DNA from: Gillisia sp. CAL575
GTDB lineage: Bacteria > Bacteroidota > Bacteroidia > Flavobacteriales > Flavobacteriaceae
Assembly (NCBI RefSeq): GCF_000403785.1
Contig: NZ_APHJ01000019.1
Span: 1 to 64,000, forward strand
Length of the DNA: 64,000 nt
Direction: 5' to 3'
This document shows, piece after piece, positions 8,518-17,135 of this stretch. Under the pieces are notes generated by a model, which saw nothing but the letters and a program-made list of their open reading frames with translations, made no database searches and was not told the origin of the DNA. The translations under genes and the position numbers were made by a program. Every line of letters begins with the position of its first letter. Positions within the stretch are counted from its first letter, which is position 1.

Positions 8518-11500
8518 TTAAACAATTGTAATGTTCACTTCTGTATTAATATATATCAGTATTTTTTTAAGACAGGTATATCCCATTTCACATAATAGGT
8601 TTTCATATTGCTCCATTTGAAGCTGATGCGACTTTTGGAAAGCACCTGTTTTATAATCTATAATGGTAACAAAATTATCTTTTATATTCAACCTATCAGG
8701 ACGCAAAACCTCCCCATTTGGGCTTAAAATATTCTTTTCTTTAACTACTAAGGCTTCAGAAGTATAATACTCTGATAGCTCTGGATGTAGAATAACTTCT
8801 GAAATTAAATTCTCCAATTCCTGAAGTTCGATAACAGATAAATCTTCATCTTGGGTAAATTTCTTTATTGCCGATGCCATATCTTCTAAAGTATCTATTT
8901 CAGAAAAGATATCATGATATAAATCTCCCTTTATTATGGCTTTTTCCTGAAGAGAATCCCATAACAAACCAGATTTTGTCATTATTTGTACAGCATTATT
9001 TTGCGTAGATGATGAGAAAAAATTATTGTTCTTAAGATTCGTCGCGGTTTCTGAAGTTTTATAATTTTCTATTCTTTTCATTCCAAATTCGAATGTGTAT
9101 TGTTCATCATTCCAAACTTTCCTGTCTTTTAAATATCCAATCAATAAGCCAGAAACCTTATTTTCATTTATTTCCCCTTTAGAGCTAATGTCTAAATTAG
9201 AAATTATATATAATTGCTGGGATGCTCTGGTAAATGCAACATATAGAACGTTTATACTATCAAACTCTGTTTTATCTAATAACTCTTGGTAAGCGTAGGC
9301 TTCTCTTTCTCCCCAATCCAGCATTCCTTTAGAGGCTTTTAAATAACCAATAGGAATATCATTTAATCCATCTGGCAAAGGCAACCATAAAGATTCTCTT
9401 GAAATATCCTGTAATGCGGAATTTGCAAAAGGGTAGATTACTATTGGGAATTCAAGGCCTTTAGATTTATGAATGGTCATTATCTGAACCGCATTATCAG
9501 ATTTTGGTGCGAGGATGCTTAGTTTTTCGCTTTTTTGACTCCAAAGTTCCAAAAATTCTGAAACTCCAATGTTTTTATTATTTAGGGAATCAAACACAAA
9601 ATCTAAATAAAATTGGAGATAGGCATCGGAATTCTTTATTAAAGAAAAGGCTCTTATAATATATTCTGCAGCTTCATAGATAGATAATATCTGAATTTTT
9701 TTAATGTCAAAATAAATATCATATTCTGCCAACCAACCAAAGAAATCCTGATGTACCTTTTCAAGATTTTCAAGAATTAATTTATGGGAATCCCTAATCC
9801 CTAATTTTTGAACCAGATAATTAAGCAGTTCCCATTTTATATTTTTATCATGAGGATTTAAGGAAGCAGTGAATAGATTGTTTATAAAACGAACTTCAGG
9901 AGAATTAGAAACCAATAGAGATTCTGAAGAAACTATGGATATACCTTCCTCATTTAAATAGTTGGCAATAGCGAAGCTTTCTTTTCTAGTCCTTGTTAAA
10001 ATACAAATATCACTTCTGGAAACACCTTGCTTATCTAGATCTTTAATTATATCTAAAGACTTTATCGGGTGTAATTCTAATTCTTCTTCTTTCTTTTTAG
10101 CTTCTAAAAAAGAGATATTTACATAACCACCTTCTTGCTTGATTGGCTCCTGAGCACTTCCCATAAAAAGAGTTTTATAGGTGTTACTTTCAAATTTATT
10201 AGAAATGTACTGAAAGAATGAATTATTAAATTCCACCACTTCTTTTGCGCTCCTATAATTAGATGGAAGGTCTATTACTTTTTTTTCTACTTGGAACGGA
10301 TTTTCAGCCATACAAAGTTCAATGAACTGTTCTGCTTTTCCACCTCTAAATCTATAAATGGACTGTTTTGCATCTCCTACCAAGGTTATATTTGCAGCTG
10401 GCTCAGTGTCGGATTGGATAGTATTCAGATTATGATCTGCTAATGGAATTATATTGGTCCATTGCATTTCTGAAGTATCCTGAAACTCATCTATAAAGTA
10501 ATTCTTATATCGCTCTCCAAGTCGCTCGTATATAAAAGGGACTGGTTGATTGTTGATCTCTTTGGCTATTGTTGGATTAAAATCTGAAATTAGAACAAGG
10601 GAGCGTTCTTTTTTGATCTTATCTATCTCATTGGAAATCTCACTTAATAGGGAGAGTGGAATTATACTTTTATCTATAGCTTTTAGATATTCTCTTTTAA
10701 GAATAGCTCTTTTAGAATTATTAAAGAACCCAGCAATTTCTGATTGATGTTGATCTAAAACAGCTTTTTTGTCTTCACTTAATCTTTTTGGGTAGAGTGC
10801 GGAATCTTCAAGCTTATCCTGCCATTTAGCTCCAAATAATTTTATGAAGTTCTGATTTTCAATTTTAATGAAATACTTAAACAAATAACCGCCGTTAAAA
10901 TCCTTTTCATTAAGATCAAATTTCGTTGCAAATTCAAAAAAGGATTTGGCGTATCCAGTGATATCTTCTTCTAATAAAATGATACCTAGTTTGATTTTTT
11001 CAGAGAAATCAGAAAAATCCTGAAGACTCTTACCTTTTAATTGTTGCACATATTGCTGCTGACTCTCACGAGTAAGCAATTTTGAGAAGGAAAATAGATC
11101 TCTACTAATGTCCCAACTTTTGTCATCATCGGTTTTATCTAATGTAAATCTTAAGAGAACTTTAGTTAGTTCTTTTTCTTCCCCTGTTCTATTAATAACT
11201 CGATCTACTGCTTCTTGTAGAATAAGATCTAAATTTAGTTCCACTTCAAAATTTACGGGAATACCAAGATCCTTGGCAAAAGTCCTTATTATTTTATGCG
11301 TGAACCTATCTATCGTGGAAATATCAAAAGCAGCGTAATTATGTAGAATATTCTTCAGGATTATTTGCGATCGTTCCTGGATTTCTTTCTTAGATAAATT
11401 TGTCTCATTAATAAGAAACGACATAAGAGATTTACTACTGTCAGGAGTTTCCTCTTTTGCCAAAGAACTTAATCCAACAATGACTCTAGATTTCATTTCT

Positions 11501-11658
11501 CCAACGGCTTTGTTGGTAAATGTGATTGCGAGAATATTTTTATAAGCATCATCTCTGCTGCTCTTTAAAAGTAATACCAGGTAATCTTTAACCAATGTAA
11601 AAGTTTTGCCTGAGCCTGCAGATGCATTATATATGGTAAACGTGTTTGGATTGATCAA
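8518..11658 (-). CDS. addA: UvrD-family helicase/nuclease, AddA/RecB-like
   Basis: A 1046-residue superfamily 1A helicase with a C-terminal nuclease, the probable motor of an AddAB-type break-resection complex. Walker A ASAGSGKT is at residues 13-20. Motif II appears as FIDEFQDTS, followed by LVGDAKQSIYRFRGG, and motifs V/VI as VQIMTIHKSKGLEFP and LYVAFTRA. A PD-(D/E)XK core follows near residues 988-1003 (RPDRLN ... IDYKTG). The start must be TTG at 11658, because a stop codon lies directly upstream and the Walker A follows within 12 residues. The gene is separated from its AddB-like partner by ompA and kbl, each with its own signals. Confidence 0.9.
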   Translation of the reverse strand: MINPNTFTIYNASAGSGKTFTLVKDYLVLLLKSSRDDAYKNILAITFTNKAVGEMKSRVIVGLSSLAKEETPDSSKSLMSFLINETNLSKKEIQERSQIILKNILHNYAAFDISTIDRFTHKIIRTFAKDLGIPVNFEVELNLDLILQEAVDRVINRTGEEKELTKVLLRFTLDKTDDDKSWDISRDLFSFSKLLTRESQQQYVQQLKGKSLQDFSDFSEKIKLGIILLEEDITGYAKSFFEFATKFDLNEKDFNGGYLFKYFIKIENQNFIKLFGAKWQDKLEDSALYPKRLSEDKKAVLDQHQSEIAGFFNNSKRAILKREYLKAIDKSIIPLSLLSEISNEIDKIKKERSLVLISDFNPTIAKEINNQPVPFIYERLGERYKNYFIDEFQDTSEMQWTNIIPLADHNLNTIQSDTEPAANITLVGDAKQSIYRFRGGKAEQFIELCMAENPFQVEKKVIDLPSNYRSAKEVVEFNNSFFQYISNKFESNTYKTLFMGSAQEPIKQEGGYVNISFLEAKKKEEELELHPIKSLDIIKDLDKQGVSRSDICILTRTRKESFAIANYLNEEGISIVSSESLLVSNSPEVRFINNLFTASLNPHDKNIKWELLNYLVQKLGIRDSHKLILENLEKVHQDFFGWLAEYDIYFDIKKIQILSIYEAAEYIIRAFSLIKNSDAYLQFYLDFVFDSLNNKNIGVSEFLELWSQKSEKLSILAPKSDNAVQIMTIHKSKGLEFPIVIYPFANSALQDISRESLWLPLPDGLNDIPIGYLKASKGMLDWGEREAYAYQELLDKTEFDSINVLYVAFTRASQQLYIISNLDISSKGEINENKVSGLLIGYLKDRKVWNDEQYTFEFGMKRIENYKTSETATNLKNNNFFSSSTQNNAVQIMTKSGLLWDSLQEKAIIKGDLYHDIFSEIDTLEDMASAIKKFTQDEDLSVIELQELENLISEVILHPELSEYYTSEALVVKEKNILSPNGEVLRPDRLNIKDNFVTIIDYKTGAFQKSHQLQMEQYENLLCEMGYTCLKKILIYINTEVNITIV

Positions 11659-11785
11659 CTAAATGAAGTTTTATAATAGTTAGCAAGTCTAAATTAAAGG
11701 AATATGCTAATAAATGCATCCTATTAAAACATAATCTTTAAGTATTTTATAACACAAAAACATATAGATTAAATTCCTTAATGCC

Positions 11786-11793
11786 TAAATTTG
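11786..11793 (+). promoter_or_regulatory. Putative sod -7 promoter box
   Basis: TAAATTTG matches TAnnTTTG and lies 38 bases before the superoxide dismutase ATG, which suggests a leader of about 30 bases. The region is divergent with the addA start, so it may hold promoters for both genes. No convincing -33 box was identified. Confidence 0.5.
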
Positions 11794-11831
11794 AAACTAT
11801 TGAATAAATATTAACTAAAAAATATATAATT

Positions 11832-12446
11832 ATGGCTTTTGACTTACCAAAATTGAACTATGCCTTTGATGCATTAGAACCACATATAGATGCCAAAACA
11901 ATGGAAATTCATCATGATAAGCATCATGCTGGATATACAAGTAAATTAAACGACGCTATTGAGGGAACGGATAATGAAGGAAAAACAATTGAAAATATTC
12001 TTGAAAATTTAGATATGACCAACAAAGCTATTAGAAATAATGGTGGAGGTTACTATAATCATAACTTATTTTGGGAAATTATGTCACCAGATGGTGGAGG
12101 AAAACCAGAAGGAGAACTTGCAAAAGCAATAGATGCTGCATTTGGTTCTTTTGACGCTTTTAAAGATGAGTTTTCCAAAGCTGGAGCTACTCAATTTGGA
12201 TCTGGATGGGCATGGTTATGTGTTCATAAAGGAGGGAAGGTAGAGGTTTGTTCTACTGCAAATCAAGATAACCCTTTAATGCCAAAAATAGGATGTGGTG
12301 GAAAGCCGATCTTAGGGATGGATGTTTGGGAACATGCTTATTATTTAAAATATCAGAACAAGCGTCCAGATTATATTAATGCATTTTTTAATGTGATTAA
12401 CTGGAAAGAAGTTTCTGCGAGATACGCTCAAGAAAAAGAGAAATAA
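11832..12446 (+). CDS. sodA: Superoxide dismutase, manganese type
   Basis: A cytoplasmic Fe/Mn-family superoxide dismutase of 204 residues that converts superoxide to oxygen and hydrogen peroxide. The metal ligands are visible: His27 in MEIHHDKHH, the His in YYNHNLFW, and Asp and His in DVWEHAYYL. The glycine-rich GGGYYNH segment together with the glutamine in TANQDNPLM is the arrangement seen in Mn-dependent rather than Fe-dependent members, so I infer manganese; cambialism cannot be excluded. There is no signal peptide. The gene is monocistronic and followed by a terminator. Confidence 0.95.
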   Translation: MAFDLPKLNYAFDALEPHIDAKTMEIHHDKHHAGYTSKLNDAIEGTDNEGKTIENILENLDMTNKAIRNNGGGYYNHNLFWEIMSPDGGGKPEGELAKAIDAAFGSFDAFKDEFSKAGATQFGSGWAWLCVHKGGKVEVCSTANQDNPLMPKIGCGGKPILGMDVWEHAYYLKYQNKRPDYINAFFNVINWKEVSARYAQEKEK

Positions 12447-12465
12447 ATCTCAATACATATAATTA

Positions 12466-12496
12466 AAAAGGGCCGAGGAAACTCGGCTTTTTTTTG
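12466..12496 (+). terminator. Terminator after sodA
   Basis: The hairpin GCCGAG-GAAA-CTCGGC has a stable GNRA-type loop, is preceded by an A run and is followed by nine T residues. It lies 25 bases after the sodA stop. Confidence 0.88.
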
Positions 12497-12511
12497 TTCA
12501 CTATTGCGCAT

Positions 12512-12542
12512 AAAAAAAGGTGGATGAGATCCACCTTTTTTT
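12512..12542. terminator. Second, bidirectional hairpin between sodA and purF
   Basis: AAAGGTGGAT and ATCCACCTTT form a 10-bp stem around a three-base loop, with A and T runs on either side. It can act as a back-up for sodA or, read on the minus strand, as the terminator for purF, whose stop is about 140 bases away. Confidence 0.65.
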
Positions 12543-12684
12543 GCCCCAAATCTACCATGAACTTAACCTACTTATGCTATGGCTCTGCTAATATATATAA
12601 TATAAACAGCTACGCAAACACTTTTAGACGAACAACCTAGATATTAGTTAAACGGCAGTTAAGTTGCTTAATATTGAGTAATAC

Positions 12685-14583
12685 CTAATAAGCTCTTCCT
12701 TCGTTTCCTTCATAAAAGTTTATAAAAGCTCTGTTTACTACGCGGTTTCCTCCAAAAGTTGGATAGTTTCCTGTAAAATACCAATCTCCCAAATGGTCTG
12801 GACAAGCTTTATGAAGATTCTCTACCGTTTGATAAATGATCTTTACCTTAGTTTTTACTTCTGGCTCGCTTAATAATTCGGCAATTTTATCGGAGATCTG
12901 TTGATCTGTAAAGGGTGCGTAAACTTCTTTTACAAAATTCTTTACATCCTTATCCTCCAAGTGCTCCTGCAATTTGCATTTTTTATATACTTCTTCAATC
13001 AGATCATAGTTACCAGCATCTTTAAGAAGTTCTAATGCTGCTCTAAATGCAACTAAGCCTTCAAGTCTGGCCATATCTATTCCGTAACAATCTGGATATC
13101 TAATTTGTGGTGCAGATGAAACAACCACTAGCTGTTTCGGATTTAATCTATCCATCATTTTAATGATACTTTTCTTCAGGGTTGTTCCCCTTACAATACT
13201 ATCATCTATGATGACCAAATTATCTTCTGGTTTCACAACTCCATAAGTAACATCATATACATGCGCTACCAAATCGTCCCGACTACTGTCTTCAGTAATA
13301 AAAGTTCGAAGTTTCACATCTTTAATAGCAACTTTTTCTGTTCTAAGTCTATGAGCTAGAATTTCTTTAAGTCTCTCATCTGTGAGATTTTCTTTTTCTG
13401 AAAGAATGGCTTCATTCTTTTGTTTATTCAATTCATCCTGGGCGGCTTCTACCATTCCGTAAAAAGATGTTTCTGCCGTATTCGGAATAAAAGAAAAAAC
13501 CGTGTTGATGGTATCGTGATCTATAGATTTTAATACTTCTGGCATTAAAAGACGACCTAACATTTTACGCTCCTTATAAATTTCGGCATCACTACCTCTA
13601 GAAAAATAGATTCTCTCGAATGAGCAAGCTTTTCTTTCTAATGGCTCTAGAATTTGCTTTATAGAAACTTCCCCATTCAGCTTAGTGATAATTGCATGGC
13701 CAGGTTCTAGCTCTTTTACATCTTCAAAGTTCACATTGAAAACCGTTTGAATTACAGGTCTTTCTGAAGCAACAACTACAACTTCATCATCTTTATAGTA
13801 GTATGCGGGTCTAATCCCAGAAGGATCTCTAAGTACAAAAGAATCTCCATGTCCTAATAATCCGGCCATTGCATAGCCGCCATCCCAATCTTTTGCAGAT
13901 TTACGCAAGATTTTTGCAACGTTAAGTCTATCTGCAATTAATGGAGAGGCCTCAACTTTTGTATAGCCTTCTTTTTTTAATTTTTTATATAATTTTCGAA
14001 CTTCATCATCTAAAAAGTGCCCGATCTTCTCCATTACCGTTACGGTATCTGCACGTTCTTTAGGGTGTTGTCCAAGTTCTACCAGCTTGTCAAAAAGCTT
14101 GGAAACATTAGTCATATTAAAATTCCCTGCTACAATAAGGTTACGGTGCATCCAGTTATTCTGGCGTAGAAATGGATGAACGCTCTCAATACTATTCTTT
14201 CCAAAAGTTCCGTAGCGTACGTGTCCCAGATAAAGTTCTCCTATGTATGGAATATTTTTTTTCTGAAGAGATACATCATCAATATATTCTGGATGCTCAA
14301 TTAATTCTGTATTAATACGCTCGTTAATCTGGGCAAATATATCCTGTATAGGTTGAGAGGCATTAGATCGTAATCTACTAATGTACCTATCTCCAGGTGC
14401 TGTATTTAATTTAATACTGGCAAAGCCCGCCCCGTCTTGTCCACGGTTATGCTGCTTCTCCATCATTAAATACATTTTATTTACTCCGTAAAATGCACTC
14501 CCGTATTTTTCTTTGTAAAATTCTAGAGGTTTTAATAGTCGGATTTGTGCAATCCCACACTCGTGTTTTAATGCGTCACTCAT
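12685..14583 (-). CDS. purF: Amidophosphoribosyltransferase, long Bacteroidota form
   Basis: This enzyme makes phosphoribosylamine from PRPP and glutamine, the first committed step of purine synthesis. The 632-residue product is longer than classical PurF (about 500). The class II glutaminase begins at Cys9 in KHECGIAQIRL, implying removal of an eight-residue propeptide. HVRYGTFG and VAGNFNMTN belong to the glutaminase fold. The phosphoribosyltransferase half has the PRPP motif VIIDDSIVRGTTLKK. The extra length lies mainly in the central and C-terminal parts. Members of this long group often occur beside a shorter PurF, so a paralogue elsewhere is possible. purN lies three genes upstream on the same strand. 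Confidence 0.85.
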   Translation of the reverse strand: MSDALKHECGIAQIRLLKPLEFYKEKYGSAFYGVNKMYLMMEKQHNRGQDGAGFASIKLNTAPGDRYISRLRSNASQPIQDIFAQINERINTELIEHPEYIDDVSLQKKNIPYIGELYLGHVRYGTFGKNSIESVHPFLRQNNWMHRNLIVAGNFNMTNVSKLFDKLVELGQHPKERADTVTVMEKIGHFLDDEVRKLYKKLKKEGYTKVEASPLIADRLNVAKILRKSAKDWDGGYAMAGLLGHGDSFVLRDPSGIRPAYYYKDDEVVVVASERPVIQTVFNVNFEDVKELEPGHAIITKLNGEVSIKQILEPLERKACSFERIYFSRGSDAEIYKERKMLGRLLMPEVLKSIDHDTINTVFSFIPNTAETSFYGMVEAAQDELNKQKNEAILSEKENLTDERLKEILAHRLRTEKVAIKDVKLRTFITEDSSRDDLVAHVYDVTYGVVKPEDNLVIIDDSIVRGTTLKKSIIKMMDRLNPKQLVVVSSAPQIRYPDCYGIDMARLEGLVAFRAALELLKDAGNYDLIEEVYKKCKLQEHLEDKDVKNFVKEVYAPFTDQQISDKIAELLSEPEVKTKVKIIYQTVENLHKACPDHLGDWYFTGNYPTFGGNRVVNRAFINFYEGNEGRAY

Positions 14584-14630
14584 AACTAGTGCCTTTCGGT
14601 TTCAATAGGGTTCAAAAAAATATTAGTCAC

Positions 14631-14658
14631 AAAAAAAACCCTGACATTACAGGGTTTT
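14631..14658 (-). terminator. Terminator overlapping the stop codon of the PfkB kinase gene
   Basis: The stem AACCCTG/CAGGGTT has the kinase gene's TAA stop codon (14649-14647) in its loop region and is followed on the minus strand by eight T residues. It would separate the kinase gene from purF, which starts about 50 bases further on. Confidence 0.75.
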
Positions 14659-15585
14659 GGTAGGCGTTAATTCTATATCGAATTGTGTTAAACTCTGGAA
14701 CTCTTGGAGGCGTGATTCTAATTCAGATCGTTTTAGATCTTCCATTCTCTCTGTTCCAAATTTCTCTACACAAAAAGAAGCTAAACTAGATCCATAGATT
14801 ACAGCATTCTTCATGTTTTCAAAAGAAATATCTTCAGACTGTGCTAAATATCCTGTAAAGCCACCAGCAAAAGTATCTCCTGCTCCAGTTGGATCAAAAA
14901 CTTCTTCTAATGGAAGTGCAGGTGCAAAAAAGATCTGGTCTTTATGAAACAATAATGCTCCATGCTCTCCTTTTTTAATTACTACATATTTAGGTCCCAT
15001 TTTTTCGATCTTTCTAGCTGCTCTAACTAAAGAGTGCTCATCTGTCAATTGACGGGCTTCTTCATCGTTAATAGTTATTACATCTACTTTAGAAATCACT
15101 TTTTTAAGATCTTCTAAGGCATTGTCCATCCAGAAATTCATTGTGTCTAACACAACTAACTTTGGGTTATTTACCTGTTCCAAGACGCTCAATTGAACTA
15201 ATGGATGAAGGTTTCCTAACATTACGATGTCTGAATCTTTAAAATCTTCAGGAACAACCGGGTTGAAATCTGCTAACACATTTAATTGGGTGTCCAAAGT
15301 GTCTCTGGTATTTAGATCGTTGTGGTATTTTCCACTCCAGAAGAAGGTTTTTCCTCCCTTTACTACCTCTAATCCTTGGATGTCTATCTTTTTACTAGTT
15401 AGAAGATCCATATGCTCTTGAGGGAAATCTTCACCTACTACAGAAACTATGGCGCTTTTAACGTTGAATTGAGATGCAGACAAACCAATATATGTGGCAG
15501 CACCACCTAAAATTTTATCGGTTTTTCCAAATGGGGTTTCAATTGCATCGAAGGCTACTGTGCCTACTATCAATAATTTACTCAT
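14647..15585 (-). CDS. PfkB family carbohydrate/nucleoside kinase
   Basis: A 312-residue ribokinase-fold kinase. The N-terminal substrate-binding GGAATYIGLSASQF and the C-terminal PfkB signature DPTGAGDTFAGGFTGYLA, with its catalytic aspartate, are both clear. The EEARQLTDE segment is also typical. The lid region differs from ribokinase and adenosine kinase signatures, so the sugar or nucleoside substrate remains open. The position next to purF, rnhA and purN hints at nucleotide metabolism, but this is only context. It has its own -7 box upstream and a terminator over its stop codon. Confidence 0.85.
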   Translation of the reverse strand: MSKLLIVGTVAFDAIETPFGKTDKILGGAATYIGLSASQFNVKSAIVSVVGEDFPQEHMDLLTSKKIDIQGLEVVKGGKTFFWSGKYHNDLNTRDTLDTQLNVLADFNPVVPEDFKDSDIVMLGNLHPLVQLSVLEQVNNPKLVVLDTMNFWMDNALEDLKKVISKVDVITINDEEARQLTDEHSLVRAARKIEKMGPKYVVIKKGEHGALLFHKDQIFFAPALPLEEVFDPTGAGDTFAGGFTGYLAQSEDISFENMKNAVIYGSSLASFCVEKFGTERMEDLKRSELESRLQEFQSLTQFDIELTPTKTL

Positions 15586-15608
15586 AATTAAGTTTCAAAA
15601 ATGTGCTG

Positions 15609-15616
15609 CAAATATA
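15609..15616 (-). promoter_or_regulatory. Putative -7 promoter box for the PfkB kinase
   Basis: TATATTTG on the minus strand fits TAnnTTTG and ends 23 bases before the kinase ATG at 15585. No matching -33 TTTG was found at 19 bases. Confidence 0.45.
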
Positions 15617-15679
15617 CGGTTTGTTTTTCAAGACACTTAGCAATTTTGAAATATATGGGATCAATTTTTACATGTAGAT

Positions 15680-16144
15680 CTATTCAGCAAAACCTACGTC
15701 TATAAGAAGACGTTTTTCTTTAGAAGCTGCCACTGCGAGAGTATCACAGCGTTCATTTTGAACATGGTTATTGTGACCCTTGATCCATTTAAAATCTACT
15801 TTGTGCTTTCTGTACTCTACAAGAAAATCTTTCCAAAGATCTGTATTCTTCCTGTCTTTGAATTTTTTTTTCTCCCAGCCAAACACCCAGCCCTTTTTTA
15901 CAGAATCTACCACATATTTAGAGTCGGTAAATACCAAGATTGATATCCCTGGCTTTTTAAGTTTTTTTAATGCATCAATTACCGCCAATAATTCCATTCT
16001 GTTATTTGTGGTGTGTTTAAAGCCTTTGGAAAATTCCTTTTTATATGGTCTGCCCACCCATTCCATCACAATCCCGTAACCTCCGGGACCCGGATTACCT
16101 CGTGCGGCACCGTCTGTGTAAACGTGTACTTCAGGATTAATCAA
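15680..16144 (-). CDS. rnhA: Ribonuclease HI
   Basis: A 154-residue RNase HI that cleaves the RNA strand of RNA-DNA hybrids, for example R-loops and replication primers. The acidic active site is complete: Asp11 in YTDGAARGNPGPGGYG, Glu51 in NNRMELLA, Asp74 in FTDSKYVVDSV, and a final Asp in NERCDTLA. The basic region HxxxxWxxGHxxH is present as VDFKWIKGHNNH. The length is that of bacterial RNase HI without an extra hybrid-binding domain. Translation starts at TTG 16144, eight bases inside the end of purN, so the two are probably translationally coupled. Confidence 0.93.
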   Translation of the reverse strand: MINPEVHVYTDGAARGNPGPGGYGIVMEWVGRPYKKEFSKGFKHTTNNRMELLAVIDALKKLKKPGISILVFTDSKYVVDSVKKGWVFGWEKKKFKDRKNTDLWKDFLVEYRKHKVDFKWIKGHNNHVQNERCDTLAVAASKEKRLLIDVGFAE

Positions 16145-16739
16145 CTTTTGGCGATTTTAATAAATTCTCGATCACTTTCGGGAAATGCTTATGTTCTAAT
16201 TCGTGGATCTTTTTAGTAAGACTTATTAGGGTTTCTGTAGTGGAGAGGGGAAACGCTTTTTGAAAGATGATCTGCCCATCATCATAATTTTCGTTTACAT
16301 AATGAATGGTAATTCCGGTCTCTTTTTCATCATTTTCTAACACTGCCTGATGCACATTACTTCCAAACATACCTTTTCCACCATATTTAGGCAATAATGC
16401 AGGATGAAGATTTATAACCTTATTTGGGAATTTTTTTAGGATAGACGAGGGGAATAACCAAAGAAACCCTGCCAAAACTATAAGATCTGGATTGGTGTCT
16501 TCTAAAATATGCAGTATATCATTTGTATTGTAAAATGCATCTCTATCAAAATGAAGAGGAGTTATATTTAATTTATGCGCTCGCTCTAAAACTGGTGCTG
16601 AGCGTTTATTAGATAGTACTAATACTACTTCTGCCGTACCAGAATCCTTAAAATAACGTATAATGTTCTCAGCGTTAGAGCCTGAACCAGATGCGAAGAC
16701 CACAATTTTCTTGGAAATTATTCTGTTTGATAGGGACAA
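16137..16739 (-). CDS. purN: Phosphoribosylglycinamide formyltransferase
   Basis: This enzyme transfers a formyl group from 10-formyl-tetrahydrofolate to GAR in purine synthesis. The roughly 200-residue product has the PurN landmarks: the phosphate-binding loop FASGSGSNAENI, the catalytic-site HPALLPKYGGKGMFG with its histidine, and ITIHYVNENYDDGQIIFQ containing the catalytic aspartate. No ATG precedes the first conserved strand, so TTG at 16739 is the most likely start, with some uncertainty of a few codons. It is divergent from acpP and overlaps rnhA downstream. Confidence 0.92.
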   Translation of the reverse strand: MSLSNRIISKKIVVFASGSGSNAENIIRYFKDSGTAEVVLVLSNKRSAPVLERAHKLNITPLHFDRDAFYNTNDILHILEDTNPDLIVLAGFLWLFPSSILKKFPNKVINLHPALLPKYGGKGMFGSNVHQAVLENDEKETGITIHYVNENYDDGQIIFQKAFPLSTTETLISLTKKIHELEHKHFPKVIENLLKSPKVD

Positions 16740-16848
16740 AACTTCGATGTTAACAATTATTAAGTGTAAAAATAAAGGGTTTAATCGAAAATTCCGTAAA
16801 TTCCCGTCACATTTTTAAACTAAAAACGGGTTTTAAAGTAAAGTTTTT

Positions 16849-16856
16849 TATTTTTG
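16849..16856 (+). promoter_or_regulatory. Putative acpP -7 promoter box
   Basis: TATTTTTG fits TAnnTTTG and ends 29 bases before the acpP ATG, giving a leader of roughly 20-25 bases. The acpP-fabF-rnc group probably depends on it. Confidence 0.55.
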
Positions 16857-16885
16857 CCACTTAATCAAAATTAAAATAGAATATT

Positions 16886-17119
16886 ATGTCAGACATTGCA
16901 TCAAGAGTAAAAGCGATTATCGTTGACAAATTAGGCGTAGACGAGAACGAAGTTGTTACAGAAGCAAGTTTCACGAACGACCTAGGCGCTGATTCATTAG
17001 ACACTGTGGAATTGATCATGGAATTTGAAAAAGAATTCGATATCCAGATTCCAGATGACCAAGCAGAAAACATTGCTACAGTTGGTCAAGCAATTTCTTA
17101 TATTGAAAAAGCTAAATAA
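16886..17119 (+). CDS. acpP: Acyl carrier protein
   Basis: The 77-residue acidic carrier that holds acyl chains on a 4'-phosphopantetheine arm during fatty acid synthesis. The prosthetic-group serine is Ser37 in the canonical [12 protein letters not shown] motif, and the helix II-III region [14 protein letters not shown] is typical. It is the first gene of acpP-fabF-rnc, a common bacterial order, with only 16 bases to fabF. Confidence 0.97.
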   Translation: MSDIASRVKAIIVDKLGVDENEVVTEASFTNDLGADSLDTVELIMEFEKEFDIQIPDDQAENIATVGQAISYIEKAK

Positions 17120-17135
17120 AAAAGAATAGTATTAT

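Noticed and set aside
15758-16216. Three overlapping plus-strand frames opposite rnhA and purN
   Set aside because: The opposite strand carries conserved catalytic motifs of RNase HI and PurN; the plus-strand translations show no domain and have odd composition.
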